Assembly: GCF_005239225.2 (NCBI RefSeq)
Contig: NC_133296.1
Span: 6,696,001-6,760,000, forward strand
Source of the DNA: Populus alba
Taxonomy: Eukaryota > Streptophyta > Magnoliopsida > Malpighiales > Salicaceae
Length of the DNA stretch: 64,000 bases
Reading direction: 5' to 3'
The stretch's first letter is position 1; each line of letters begins with the position of its first letter. Positions 22,671-33,574 of the stretch are shown here, piece by piece. A program made the translations under genes and the position numbers. The notes under the pieces were generated by a model. The model saw only the letters and a list, made by a program, of their open reading frames with translations. It was not told the origin of the DNA and made no database searches.

Positions 22671-22724
22671 AATAGAACTGAAAATGTTGTGCAATTTCCG
22701 AGGTTTTAAACATGCCATATTTAT

Positions 22725-22935
22725 TTGGTAATGTGGTTGCGGTTGCTTTTCAAATAATTTTTATGTCAAAATGCATGCCAATGATGTTTATATATATATT
22801 AAAATTATTTTTGACATAACACATTAAAATGATTTGAAAACATTAAAAACATATTAATTTAAAGTTAATAAAAAAAATAAAAATTTTTATTTTTTAAAAA
22901 AAAACACTTTTAAAATACATAAATAAACATCAATA
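22725..22935 (+). mobile_element. AT-rich MITE-like repeat
   Basis: Starts near GGTAATGTGGTTGCGGTTGC and carries ATTAAAATGATTTGAAAAC, CATATTAATTTAAAG and CACTTTTAAAATACA of the family. Confidence 0.5.
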
Positions 22936-23339
22936 ACAAGAGCTCTTACTTCATTAATTAGATTCTTTGTTGCTCAAGGGACAAGAGAAGATACAAAGGA
23001 AATGACTCTCATGCTCCCTTAAAACACCACCAATTCCTGACCTTTCTGATATTTCAAGAGGAGAGGCATCGATTTTAAAATCACTTTTCTCTTACTATTA
23101 TGAAATTATTAGAAATTTATAATTTAAAGTACAATGTGAAGTTATATGATCTTTATATGATTGATGATATGTAATTATATTTTAATGAATCTTGGAAAGA
23201 GGAAAAAACAAATCCAAACATGTTAAAATCAAATAAACTAAATTATTAAACTTGAACCTGTGTCATTAAAAACACCATTAAATTTTTAGGTTTATGAGTT
23301 ATCTAATGCTTATTAGCTAGCACACTAGATTTAATGCTA

Positions 23340-23620
23340 TTACAATTATCTGGAATGATGCAAGATAAATTTTAAAGGTTAGCTTGAAGATTAATCTCAA
23401 GCAATATCATTTATGATATTTAGTTGTTGAGGAACAATAGTGTTTTCGAGGAGAGAATTATAAGATTGTTTGATTATTTTTTGTTCTTCTTCTTCTTTTT
23501 TGATCTCTTTGTTTCTATCGTAGTAGATCAATACTGGTTTTTTTTTTTATTATTCTGTTTTGTTTTGTCCATGTATATTGCTTTAGCTATTGATTTTATG
23601 GCATTTTCAATATATTTTTG
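23340..23620 (+). mobile_element. LINE-like 3' end fragment
   Basis: Sequence from TGGAATGATGCAAGATAAAT through GTTGAGGAAC to GTAGATCAATACTGG and T-rich sequence matches 31262-31620, where it follows coding remains of a LINE. It appears to be a second, strongly truncated copy of the same element. Confidence 0.45.
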
Positions 23621-23764
23621 ATAATTATATAAAAAACACATTAAATGTTTAATGTTTAAATTGTACCTTTTTATTTGGATATAGGAGGCCGCTGTTAATG
23701 TTAATATTTATTAATTTTGCTATCTCCTCGCCAGACACTACTTAAAGAATGAGACTATCTTTAG

Positions 23765-23950
23765 GAGTGTTTAGTAGTGTAATTGTGGTTTTTTTTTTAC
23801 TTGGAAATATATCAAAATAATATATTTTTAAAAAAAAATTTGACATCAGCACATCAAAATGATTTGAAAATATCAAAAAAATATTAATTTAAAGTAAGGA
23901 AAAAAAATAAAATAAAATTCAAATTTTTTAAAAAACACTTTTGAATGCAA
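23765..23950 (+). mobile_element. AT-rich MITE-like repeat
   Basis: Contains GTGTAATTGTGG, GACATCAGCACATCAAAATG, AATATTAATTTAAAG and AAAACACTTTTGAATGC, in the order seen in the other members. Confidence 0.55.
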
Positions 23951-24569
23951 AGGAATTTGATTAGAAATTAATTTTTCTATGGATCTTTTGATGGAAAATA
24001 TCTGTCAGAAAAAATTCCTTTAGTAATTAAAAAATTACCTTTCGGATTTTGTAATGGAATTTTGATTTTAAAATTTTTTTTGTTAATAATTCCATTGGTA
24101 ATTAAATTAATATTTTTTAAAATAAAACTTGAATTAATTAAATAAAAACATTAAAAATAAAGACCCAAATATACTATTTTGTTTTACTGTTGATAATAAA
24201 TTAAGTTATATGTGTATCTATATATGTTTTTGGAATTAAACTCAAAGAAAAGAAAAAACTAAAAAATTCCAAAAACTAAACAAGCCCATCATTAAAAAAA
24301 AAAAAAAAAAAACACCAAATTCATTACTTAATAAATCAAACATATATTTTTCATCATTACAACACATAACTTTAAGACTAAACTCGTAAATTTTGGATTG
24401 ACCATGTATTTTTCTGGTATTTTACATGTTAGTCTTTTATCTTTTAATTTAGTATATTTATTATAATTTCAAATCTAATTTCATGTAATTAGGCTATAGT
24501 AGAATTCAATTAAAAAGAAGTTTGAAAATGAATATCAAAGTCCTGATTATAATTATAATGAAGGTAATT

Positions 24570-25430
24570 AACTTAAACACTTAGATGAGAATATTGGAAC
24601 AATTTGTTAATGAATATGTTTTATAGCCAATCAGATGATTATAAGAAGCACTAATTTAATTCATGTAAACATTTCTATTATTAATAAAGATTTTTTTTTT
24701 ATATTTAATATTTAACTATATTTGATAAATAAATCTATAGTAAAAATAAGTTCATGCAACAAAAACACTTTGCATAAAAAATTATAAAGTTGTTATAATT
24801 ATAAGATTCATATTGCATCAAAGTATTTTTCCTAAATGCTTCTAGTCAATGTTCTTTTAAGACTATACATTAATTAGAGTTGTTGAGACTATTGCATATT
24901 ATATTATTTCCTTTATGAAAGGAAGCAATTGCTCTCATTAACTAAGACATGAGAGATACCTGGAACTAATATGCAGATGCTTGTTAGATGACATGTATAT
25001 TAAACTGACCTGTAAAAAAATTCCATATGAAAAGATTATTTATGTCTATGGAACAACTCATATCATAGTTGTGTAAATGATCTTTATACTTAAGACCACT
25101 AAGTTGTCTTATATAGTAAGTGTCATGTTTTGATCCTGGCCACATGATGTCCTAATTAAAGGTTAAAAAAAAGAGGCAAATATTGGGTATAACATATATT
25201 ATATGAATGCATTTAAGTAATTAAGACAGGATTCATCACCATAGGTGAATTAGAAAAAATATTTTATATGTTCTCAAATAGCATTAATTGTGAAATCATA
25301 AGCTAAAGTGGAATGAGATTTGAAAAAAGTTTCAAATCTTATTAAACAAATCAATTACTATAGTGCTAGGAACTAAAATGATTTAATAAAGCATACATAC
25401 TACATGCTATAATGTTTAAATAAAAAGATG
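24570..25430 (+). repeat. Dispersed repeat, uninterrupted copy
   Basis: Aligns over its length with 33575-34915. Shared landmarks are TTATTAATAAAGA, ATATTGCATCAAAG, TGTGTAAATGATCTTTA, GGTATAACAT, ATTCATCACC and AAAGTGGAATGAGATTTGAA. No coding frame. It could be an LTR or part of one; ends were not fixed. Confidence 0.55.
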
Positions 25431-25959
25431 GTGAATCGCTTGAAGAAGGATTGATATGATATAATTGAAGCTTATTATACTACATTCTGAATGCCAATTT
25501 AAGCTACACCATGTTTCTTGGTATATGATATTGAAGTTGTTCTTCCATTAGAATATTAAATTTCATCTCTAAGAATTGCATTCCAAGAAGGGCTCTCCAA
25601 TAAAAATAATGTTTGTTTACACCTTGAAGAACTTGAAGCTTTAGATTAAAAAAAAAACATATTGAAGCACAATAATGATTAGAATTTTAGTAAGCCTAAC
25701 TTTATAGAGCTTTTAACAACAAGGTATGACCACGCACATTCCAAGTAGGAAATCTTGTCTTGGCAGTACAATGCCCAATACTCATGTTAAAAGAAGGTAA
25801 CTTGATAACACAATTATGGCATAAAAGCATAGGTAAAAAGATTGCAAGTACAATAATGTTTACAAAAAAAAAGAAGAAAAGATTTGAGAACATACCTAAA
25901 TCAAAAGTGAAAAAAAAAAAAAAAAAAAGCTTCTCTCATGCTTGATAGGAGCTTGTGAA
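25431..25959. other. Spacer, no gene seen
   Basis: Contains an A-rich run at about 25908-25928 and no recognisable coding sequence. Confidence 0.35.
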
Positions 25960-26400
25960 TCACCAAAATTGACCATTAAGAAATGGCTTTTTGAGCTTCA
26001 CAATCATTAAGAAATGACTCTTCGGGATCCACAACCATCGTTGAGAAACAACTCTATAAGTTCAATAACCATCGTTAATAAATGGTTATTTGAGTTCCAT
26101 AATCATTGTGAAACAATGCTTTAAGATCCATAACCATTGAGAAATGGTTCTTTAAGATCCACAACCATTGAGAAACTGGTTTTCGAGGTCCACAACTATT
26201 GAGAAACAACTCTTTGAGGTTTACAATCATTGAAAAATGACTCCTTAAGATCCACAACCCATTGAGAAACGGCTCTTCGAGATCCACGATTCTTAAGAAA
26301 TGGCTCTTTGAGTTCTGCAATATTTGGGAAACAGATGTTCAAGATCCACAACCATTGAGAACATCTCACTACAAGCCATAACTGTTGAGAAATGGTTCAC
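25960..26400. repeat. Minisatellite, about 36-bp unit
   Basis: About a dozen imperfect units with the pattern AACCATTGAGAAATGGCTCT followed by TTGAGATCCAC. Because the unit is a multiple of three it stays open on the minus strand (26320-26075) as a repetitive frame with recurring Leu/Phe/Asn, which I take to be non-genic. Confidence 0.7.
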
Positions 26401-27499
26401 ACACCAGGTCTCATAGAAAATTCAAAGGTCATTGAAGAAACAATTATCACCAAACATTATGGGAAAATTGAATCACCAAAAGAGAAAAAAAATTCCTAAT
26501 TTGTGTAATGTCTTAATGTAAACCCTTGCATGAACATAGGATCGTAGAAAAAAAAAACAAGAAGAAAGAATGACCCCAATGAGTAATGAAGAATTAATAT
26601 GAAAAGAAATGAATAAATAGTAGAAGAAATAATAATAAATACAACGGGTAAGAAAGAGAATAAGCTCTATAAATAAATTTAAAAGTATGGTGGAAGTCAT
26701 AATGAACATTATAAATTTTGGATTAAAATTTATACTATTAGCAAGAATGGAGACAAGTTTTAAAGGATGAAGTTTTCTTTTATAAAACCTGACATGAAAC
26801 CCATTTAAAAGTTTCACCCAACAACAACTTTGTAACAGTCAATAAGTGTGAATAATATATATAAAAAGAGTAAAATAATAATAAGAGTGAAATGAGTGAG
26901 TTTTAGAGAAGAGCATGTAAGGGAAGATTTGACCCGGTTATCAACCCAAAATGAATGTGATAACCGGCCTTGGAAAAAAAAAAAAAAGAACCAAACCAAA
27001 TAAGACCTAATTTCATTTATGAGGGAGTACAAGTAGTTGGGAGAAAAGATTGTGACTTTACCTCTCCCATTATTGCCGCCCAAGACAGCCCTTAGCGGCC
27101 CCCTCTCTTACAAAATTTCCAGCAAAGTGTTCTCTTGCATTTCATCCATACGATGCTAGAGTGAATGAAGAGTGACAGTGAGGAGAAAGACCACAAAATA
27201 GAGATGTAGAAAAAGAGAGAGAGAGAGATTCACGGCTAAAGGCAGAAAGAGGGGGAGAAGAATCAACCAAGGAAGAGAACAAGAAGAACACGTATAAAGT
27301 TGTCAAAAAATCATCTTTAATCCTTGCTTAATTCATATGAAGAAGCATACAGAGTGGGACCGAATTTCTCACGTGCAAGTACAACAGGAGTTCAAGGTAA
27401 GGGTTGCCCTCTAACTTCTTTAAATTGTTTAAATTCTTGTAATGCTAGTTATATGATAGACATTATGTGTATTTTATACTAATGTGTATCATGAGAAAT

Positions 27500-27720
27500 A
27501 TTGCTATGTGAACATTGCCTACGGGCAGTACAAATATTGTTGCGTGAAAGTTACTAACAAGTAGGAGAAATATTATTATTGTGTGAACATTGCTAATGAG
27601 CAAGAAATGTTATTACAATGTGAATGTTGCCTACGGGCAGGGAAACAAATACTAATTCTATGTGAATGTTGCCTACAAGCACGAGAAATAATATTATTAT
27701 ATGAATATGCCCACCCGGTG
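27500..27720. repeat. Tandem repeat with short covarying hairpins
   Basis: Five to six units of about 40 bp with the frame TGTGAA(C/T)(A/G)TTGCC. Each has a 4-bp stem and 4-nt loop. Stems are TGCC with GGCA, TACT with AGTA, TGCT with AGCA, TGCC with GGCA, and a decayed TGCC with AGCA. Confidence 0.6.
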
Positions 27721-27859
27721 AATATGACTAAAGAAAGGAAAGATACAGTGAAACAGACATGGATTTGAAATCTGAATTTTGGTCGTAGACTCCGAGATTC
27801 GGAGTTCGGATATGAGTCTATATTATGTATATGTGAAAAAGAAAATAGCCACCTATATA

Positions 27860-28256
27860 CTTGATTAGTCGACCTCGAATAGGGGTGGCTAATGATGTTA
27901 ACAAATATTGTTAACATCGGCATGACCTTGATGGAAATATAATGAATATTGAGCTTGATTAACTATTCGTATCACGAATAGTTAATGATACTGACAAATA
28001 CTGTTTGTATCGGCAAACCCATTATAACTTGATTAACTTCCTGAGGAGGAAGTTAATGATGTCAAGAGAACTTGGCATCGGCATTTCCGGAAACATCTCC
28101 AAGTGATGGAGAGCAATTGATTGACTATTTTGGGTTGGAAATAGCTCAATGGCATCGATCGATTAAGTTGGTGCCGGCATTGCTAAGGAATTGATTAGTC
28201 TATCCGGGTAAGGGTAACTAATAACACTAATAGGAGTTGTTAGTGTCGGCAGCGAT
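27860..28256. repeat. Tandem array of five double-hairpin units with covarying stems
   Basis: Units begin at about 27861, 27955, 28029, 28118 and 28190 with TTGATTA or TTGATTG and end in (T)CGGCA. Each contains two hairpins. First-hairpin stems: TTAACTATTCGT with ACGAATAGTTAA (unit 2), TTAACTTCCT with AGGAAGTTAA (unit 3). Second-hairpin stems: GATGTTAACA with TGTTAACATC (unit 1), GATGTCAAG with CTTGGCATC (unit 3), ACACTAA with TTAGTGT (unit 5). Stem sequences differ between units but stay complementary. Confidence 0.75.
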
Positions 28257-29064
28257 TGCCTCAGAATTTAGGGCAAATAAGAAAAAGGGTAAATCAGACA
28301 AAAATTAATGTATGATAATCAAAAAGGAAACCATAAGTAGGTTGTGGAAGGATAGGCGTTAGATGTAGTAAAGGATCTTCTTTTACGGATCAATTATGAT
28401 TATGCCCTATCGAGTTAGTACACATATGCGTAGTTACATGTAATGGTGACCCTCCATTATATGGTTGTATTTTATTTATTTAATATAATTATTCCTTTAC
28501 TTTGATGTTGCAGGTCTTTGTCATTCCTGTCAGGAGTAGTGTCCTAGGTGTCTAGTTCTTTTGTATGAATTAAGGAATTAGCATGTCCAATCCTTTTGTA
28601 TGGCTCTGGGATGAATCTGGGATGAAATGGATGTTGTTGTATTTTCTTTAGATAATTATATGATAGGAACAATGTTAGTGTTCCTTTATCTTAATCATAG
28701 AGACCTTTAGAATTTATGCTTGTAATATTAATGTTATTAATCAAGTTAATTACTATTAGTTTGTGTTGTAAATTATATGTGTCGAAATGAATCCCTAGAT
28801 TTGCAAAATATTATGATTAATAATAATTGTGGTCGCAATGCAATATGGATATGCGTTGATGATGGAATGAACATGAAATATGTACAGGATGAGTTGTTGA
28901 TAACTTAGGACCTCCCGATATAGGGGAGACTCTACCAAAATTTTGATAGAAATTCCGTTACAGTGCAAAATAAATCAAGAAAAAAAAAAACCTCGTATTT
29001 TTACATACCAAATTATAGGAAATTAATTTTAAATGCTAACAAAATTTTCGGGTGTTACACTTAA

Positions 29065-29710
29065 GCTGTGTAAAAGAAGAAAAGTTTTTTTGAATCTATA
29101 CAAGGAATGCCAAATCAGTTTATTGCATGTTGTTTGCTTTTTTCCCTTACACTACTGCAATGAAGCCTTTTTTTTTTTTGGCTTACAATAAAGGAAAGAA
29201 AGGAATTGTAAATGGAGGCACACAAAAGATAAGGGAGAGAAAGAGAGATAAAAAACTTTTCATTGTTCATAATTCATTAACCAATAGTCAAAATCATCAA
29301 CAAATTAAACCATGATAATGAGATCTTCAAAATAAGATCTCATAACGGTCACTTTCAACAAAAGAAAGAAGTCCTAGGAGTTTATCAAAGTTGTTGGTTA
29401 CTACTATTCATGTATAAGAATAAATTTTATTTTGTCCCTAAAATCTGCTATTGCTTTAAATAGGATACTAAACTTTGATTCTATGATTTGATTTGATAAA
29501 TATCAATTATATTTTATCCTATTTGATTTGAATTTCCCTAAGAATATATTTTATCTATTATATCTTATTTTCACAATAAAAGATATCTATTTATTGTGAA
29601 AATTTAATATGATCAAATCAATTTAGTAAAAAAAATATATTCAAAGTATAAAAACTCTCTCAACTATATTTTCAAAACATGCCACTTATTTTTAAGTGTA
29701 AGTGAACTTG
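29065..29710. other. AT-rich spacer, no gene seen
   Basis: Flank of the element ending at 29059. No exon or family-level motif visible. Confidence 0.35.
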
Positions 29711-30430
29711 CCTTGAGGGGGCATATGTAGAAACAAAAAAAATATTCTACAAATCAAATTTTTCCATGTGTCATTTTTATTTTTATTTTTACATAAAATG
29801 ATAAAATAAAATACAAATAAATGACATGAAAAATAAATGGACATTCATATATTTATTGGCCAATGAAAGGTTGATACATGAGATGAGATATTTAAGATGT
29901 ATTTTTATAAATATAAGATCTTATAAATAAAAATCAACCAATAAAATAATGTCATGTGACATGGAAAAAATAACTTGAACCTCTATAAATAAAGGGCATT
30001 ACCCTAGACAAAGAAGAAAATTACTGGAGATACAAAATTTTCTTCATTACAAGTACTTCAAGTAAGGAAGCTATCTCAAAAGTTCTTAAGCCTTTTTCAT
30101 CTACATAAAGCTTTATTGGATTAACTCTAAACGTCCTATAAGAGTTCTTTAATAACACTTTAAAGAAAAATTAAAAGTACTCTTCAAAGTATCAAATTAT
30201 CAAATCTTGTTCTGTAATACATGTCTAAATTCATGTTCTTGCAAAACACAAATCTTGGCTTGATTTCACAATAAATTAAGTCACCATATATGAATTCAAG
30301 GGGTTCTAATCATAGATCAGTTTGGAGATCCAATCCATCCTCTATTTCTATGCTTTGAAGAACTTCTTTTCAAAGTGCTGAGAAAAGAAGGGTTCCTTAA
30401 CAGCCCATTATTGCATATTCTGGGTAGTAA
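29711..30430 (+). mobile_element. LTR-like fragment with purine tract and TATA box
   Basis: A purine tract CTTGAGGGGGCA (29710-29721) is followed by AT-rich sequence and TATAAAT at 29984-29990, with a leader-like segment after it. This layout resembles the 3' end of an LTR element. Neither coding region nor target duplication was found. Confidence 0.35.
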
Positions 30431-30599
30431 TTGGTTTTTTTTTATTTTGTGTCATTGGTAGATATAATTCTCTCTTCCTTTATATTCTCAAAATCCTGAT
30501 GCAATTTTGAGTTAGAATTATAAACAAAAATTTTGATTTTAATCAAAAAATATTTTATATGGATTTAACACATTAACTCAATGGTTTTATTCCAAATTA

Positions 30600-31620
30600 A
30601 AAATAAAAAGCTTAAATTAAATTGCATGGTCATATTTTCCCATTTTGGAAAGACAGTTTGTCAATCTTGGATTCAAACAGTGTTATCGGCTCAGTTTTAC
30701 ATCAAAATATTAAATTCATGATTGGTGATGGGTCCTCCATTCATTTTTGGTCTGATGTGTGGATAGGATCAAATACTTTGCGTAGCATTTTTCCAAGCTT
30801 TACAAAGCTTTTGCTATTATGAAGAATAACAATATCATCATTTGCTCTCAATGTTGAAGCCAATGATAATTCAACACAAAAAAAGACGACAAAATCATAT
30901 AACCGTGTAATTCTAATGGAAGCTTCTCAGTTAAGTCTTGTTGCACCCTAATTTATAGTACCTCTTCTGCTAATGATAGAGTTTTTGAAGCCAACATCTG
31001 GATTAAAAGGGCCTCTCCGAAAGTTTAAGTGTTTCTTTGGTTGGCAATCTAGGACAAAGTTATTACGAGAGCTTTTCTCCATCACCAAAAATTTTTGCCC
31101 ATCACTCAAGCTTCATGTGTCTTTTGCAACTTAGATTTAAAAACTTCAAATGACCTTTTTATACACTGTAACTTTTCTAAAAGTGTTTGGATGAAAAGTT
31201 TGGATTGTTGGGTATCCAATGTTGTTTGCCGAGCACCCTAGACTTGTTGCTTCTGCAGTAGCATGGAATGGTGCAAGACAAATTCCAAAGGTTAGCTTAG
31301 AGATTAATCTCGAGTAGTATTACTTGGGGTATTTGATTGTTGAGAAACAAAATTATTTTTGAGGAAGGAACTATAAACTTGTTTGATTGTTTTTCCACCA
31401 TCCTTCATTGAGTTGCTATTTGGTTTCATACTCTGAATTTAAACTTCACTTATACAAGAAATGATCTCTTAAGATCTTCTAATGGCATCAAATTGTGGTA
31501 TAACAAGAAATCTTAGGTAATCTTTTTGTTTTTGTTGTAATAGATCAAAAAAAATTTTGTCAGGTTCTTGTTTTTTTTTTTTTTTTGCGCTATTAGCTTT
31601 ATGGTTTTTTTAATATACTC
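30600..31620 (+). mobile_element. LINE relic (C-terminal part of reverse-transcriptase ORF and 3' end)
   Basis: The frame at 30622-30822 contains FMIGDGSSIHFWSDVWIG, typical of the segment after the reverse transcriptase in plant L1-type LINEs, and LRSIFPSF. Further downstream, in broken frames, a C-x2-C ... H-x-C cluster (about 31110-31190) fits the zinc-binding RVT region. The 3' end from 31262 matches 23340-23620. Several stops and frameshifts make it inactive. Confidence 0.6.
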
Positions 31621-32217
31621 TTAATGATTTAAAAATAAAATAAAAAGAAGAAAAAGAAGTAATTAATGACTAAGATGATGCTGTCATAACATCCGCCAGT
31701 TCGATGGCATGGCCCATCGCCAGTTTCTTTATTAGCCCAAGAGAACCATCCAACCCGGCACAATGATTCCTTCTCATTTAAGTCCTTATACAGCCCTTGA
31801 AGTATTGAGTGCATGCGCGTGGAGATGCTATACTATAGCATCTAGATCAAATCCTGGTTAAATATTTTAATTAGTTTTAGTGTGTGAAGCTGGTTTGAAA
31901 AATATGATCTACCTACTTCTAAAATACAACAGTTTAATTTAACTCCTTACACGTGCAGATCAAGCACCTATCCCTTTCACCGCATATTTAAAACATGCAA
32001 TTCAAGTGTGATTCATTTTATTCAATGATTTTAATAATATCGAAGACTTTCTTGATTTATGTGTACCATTTATTAAATTATATTCATTTACTCTTATTTT
32101 ATAAAATAATAATAATAAAAATATTATTTTTTTAAATATTAACTTAAAAATATATTACTAAAATATGCTCTAGAGTTGATCAGGGATACCAAGGCTGTAG
32201 TAACTGTGGAATACATG
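31621..32217. other. Spacer, no gene seen
   Basis: Moderately AT-rich. A minus-strand frame at 31629-31814 has no recognisable motif. Confidence 0.35.
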
Positions 32218-32507
32218 TGTTAGAGAATAATATAAATCATATCCTGGGACCTCACTTAATAGCTTAAGCTATTGGGTTGAAATGGTCCTTTGACATGGTA
32301 TCAGAGCTTTATAACCAAGCGGTCATGAGTTCGAATCTCACCATCCTCATTTATTTGATAAAAATTAAGCACAAGGTAATATGAGTCTGTGCAAGTTTCA
32401 AGCTCAAATGGCTTTTATTTAAGAGGGTGTGTTAGAGAATAATATAAATCATATCATGGGACCTTATCTAATAGTTTAAGTTATTAGATTGAGATGGTTC
32501 TCTGACA
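32218..32507 (+). mobile_element. Complete TRIM (miniature LTR retrotransposon)
   Basis: Two 78-bp LTRs (32218-32295 and 32430-32507), both beginning TGTTAGAGAATAATATAAAT and ending GACA. TGGTATCAGAGC, the primer site for initiator tRNA-Met, follows the first LTR directly (32296-32307), and AAGAGGGTG precedes the second (32421-32429). Flanks ACATG and ATATG are a probable target duplication with one change. It has no coding capacity and is 290 bp in total. Confidence 0.85.
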
Positions 32508-33574
32508 ATATGAAATCTTTGAAAGATCTAACGGGGATGAAGAATAGGTTCCACCTACGGCTTGGGAACTCGACTAGATCCCTGGTGCCAGGGGCTCTTA
32601 CGTGCCTTTCAATACTAGGAAATGAGAGCATGGGACTGTGATGGTCATTTCTTTAAGTGCATCAGTTACGGAAGGATTCATAGCATTGAAGGGGGAAATG
32701 CTCAAACATGACCCGCAGAGAAGCCCACCACAACTGAGCATCCAAGTTCCGAGAAATTATTCAACATCTATATCAGAAATTGTATTTTTTTCACATAAAA
32801 GTAGGATTTGTGATTTTTTTTTGGGATAAAATTCTTGTTTATGTGAGAGAGAATTACAACCAACTGACATATCTAATAATTTCTGTTAATTGTCTGTAGG
32901 TATCCTAACTTGTGTGTTCATTGTTGGGATTTTCTAATTAATCTTAAAAGAGGTGATTTGGAGATTGAAAGAGAGGGTCAACATCTCACCTAAATTGAAA
33001 TTAGGACACTCTACCTAACAGGCAAGTAAAAGGTTAGTGTTGCAAAGTTAATAGAGAGTTTGGAAACGTAGATGTACCGTGTTTTTTTTAAATTTAATTT
33101 TGTTTTTTTTGCTAAAAATTAATTTTTTTTATATGTTTTAAATCGTTTTGATACACCGATCTTAAAAATAATTTTTTAAAAAAATAAAAAAAACATCATT
33201 TTGATTTTTTTCAATATGAAAAATACTTTAAAAAACAATTACAACAATACTTTCAAACAACTATATAATCAAATTAATTTTATACTTTCAACTCATATCA
33301 ACTTGTGAAACAAATATATAATAAAAGTTTAAACTCAATTACATAAAGTCTAATAAAATAATGACATGGGCTATGATAGTATATCAAAGTCAAAGCTTGA
33401 TTTGCAACATATCAACCTGCCATATCACATAAAAATAATGAAACTAGATTCAAGGTCTAATCTCAAAGTTAAAAGCTAGATTTGTGACATTTCAACCACC
33501 ACACCAAATAAAATAATGAAAGTAGATTCAAGATCTGATCTCAAGATTAAAACTCAATTTGCTAGAGGAAAAAA
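32508..33574. other. Spacer with a GC-richer patch and a MITE
   Basis: The segment at about 32515-32765 is richer in GC than its surroundings, with a short open frame (32638-32829) of unknown nature; it may be a captured gene scrap. The MITE-like repeat at 33075-33270 is listed separately. Confidence 0.35.
33075..33270 (-). mobile_element. AT-rich MITE-like repeat
   Basis: Reverse orientation: AAATCGTTTTGATACACCGA core and an end at CAATACTTTCAAACA. Confidence 0.5.

Larger units (their letters stand above)
26517..29059 (-). mobile_element. Probable solo LTR or LTR-like element with CTTAA target duplication
   Basis: Begins TGTAAACCC, ends GGGTGTTACA (short inverted ends) and is flanked by CTTAA at 26512-26516 and 29060-29064. 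Read on the minus strand it starts TGTAACACCCGAAAATTTTG, a start often seen in long LTRs of Del/Tekay-type gypsy elements. No gag or pol sequence lies inside, and at 2543 bp it fits a single long LTR. It holds the hairpin arrays below. Orientation is an inference. Confidence 0.65.

Noticed and set aside
26075..26320. 81-codon repetitive protein frame
   Set aside because: Explained by a minisatellite unit whose length is a multiple of three.
27483..28270. CRISPR-like repeat array
   Set aside because: Repeats are degenerate, spacers are not unique sequence, and the setting is a plant LTR-like element; the hairpin explanation fits better.
32638..32829. 63-codon frame in a GC-richer patch
   Set aside because: Could be a gene scrap but shows no recognisable family and no exon borders I can defend.
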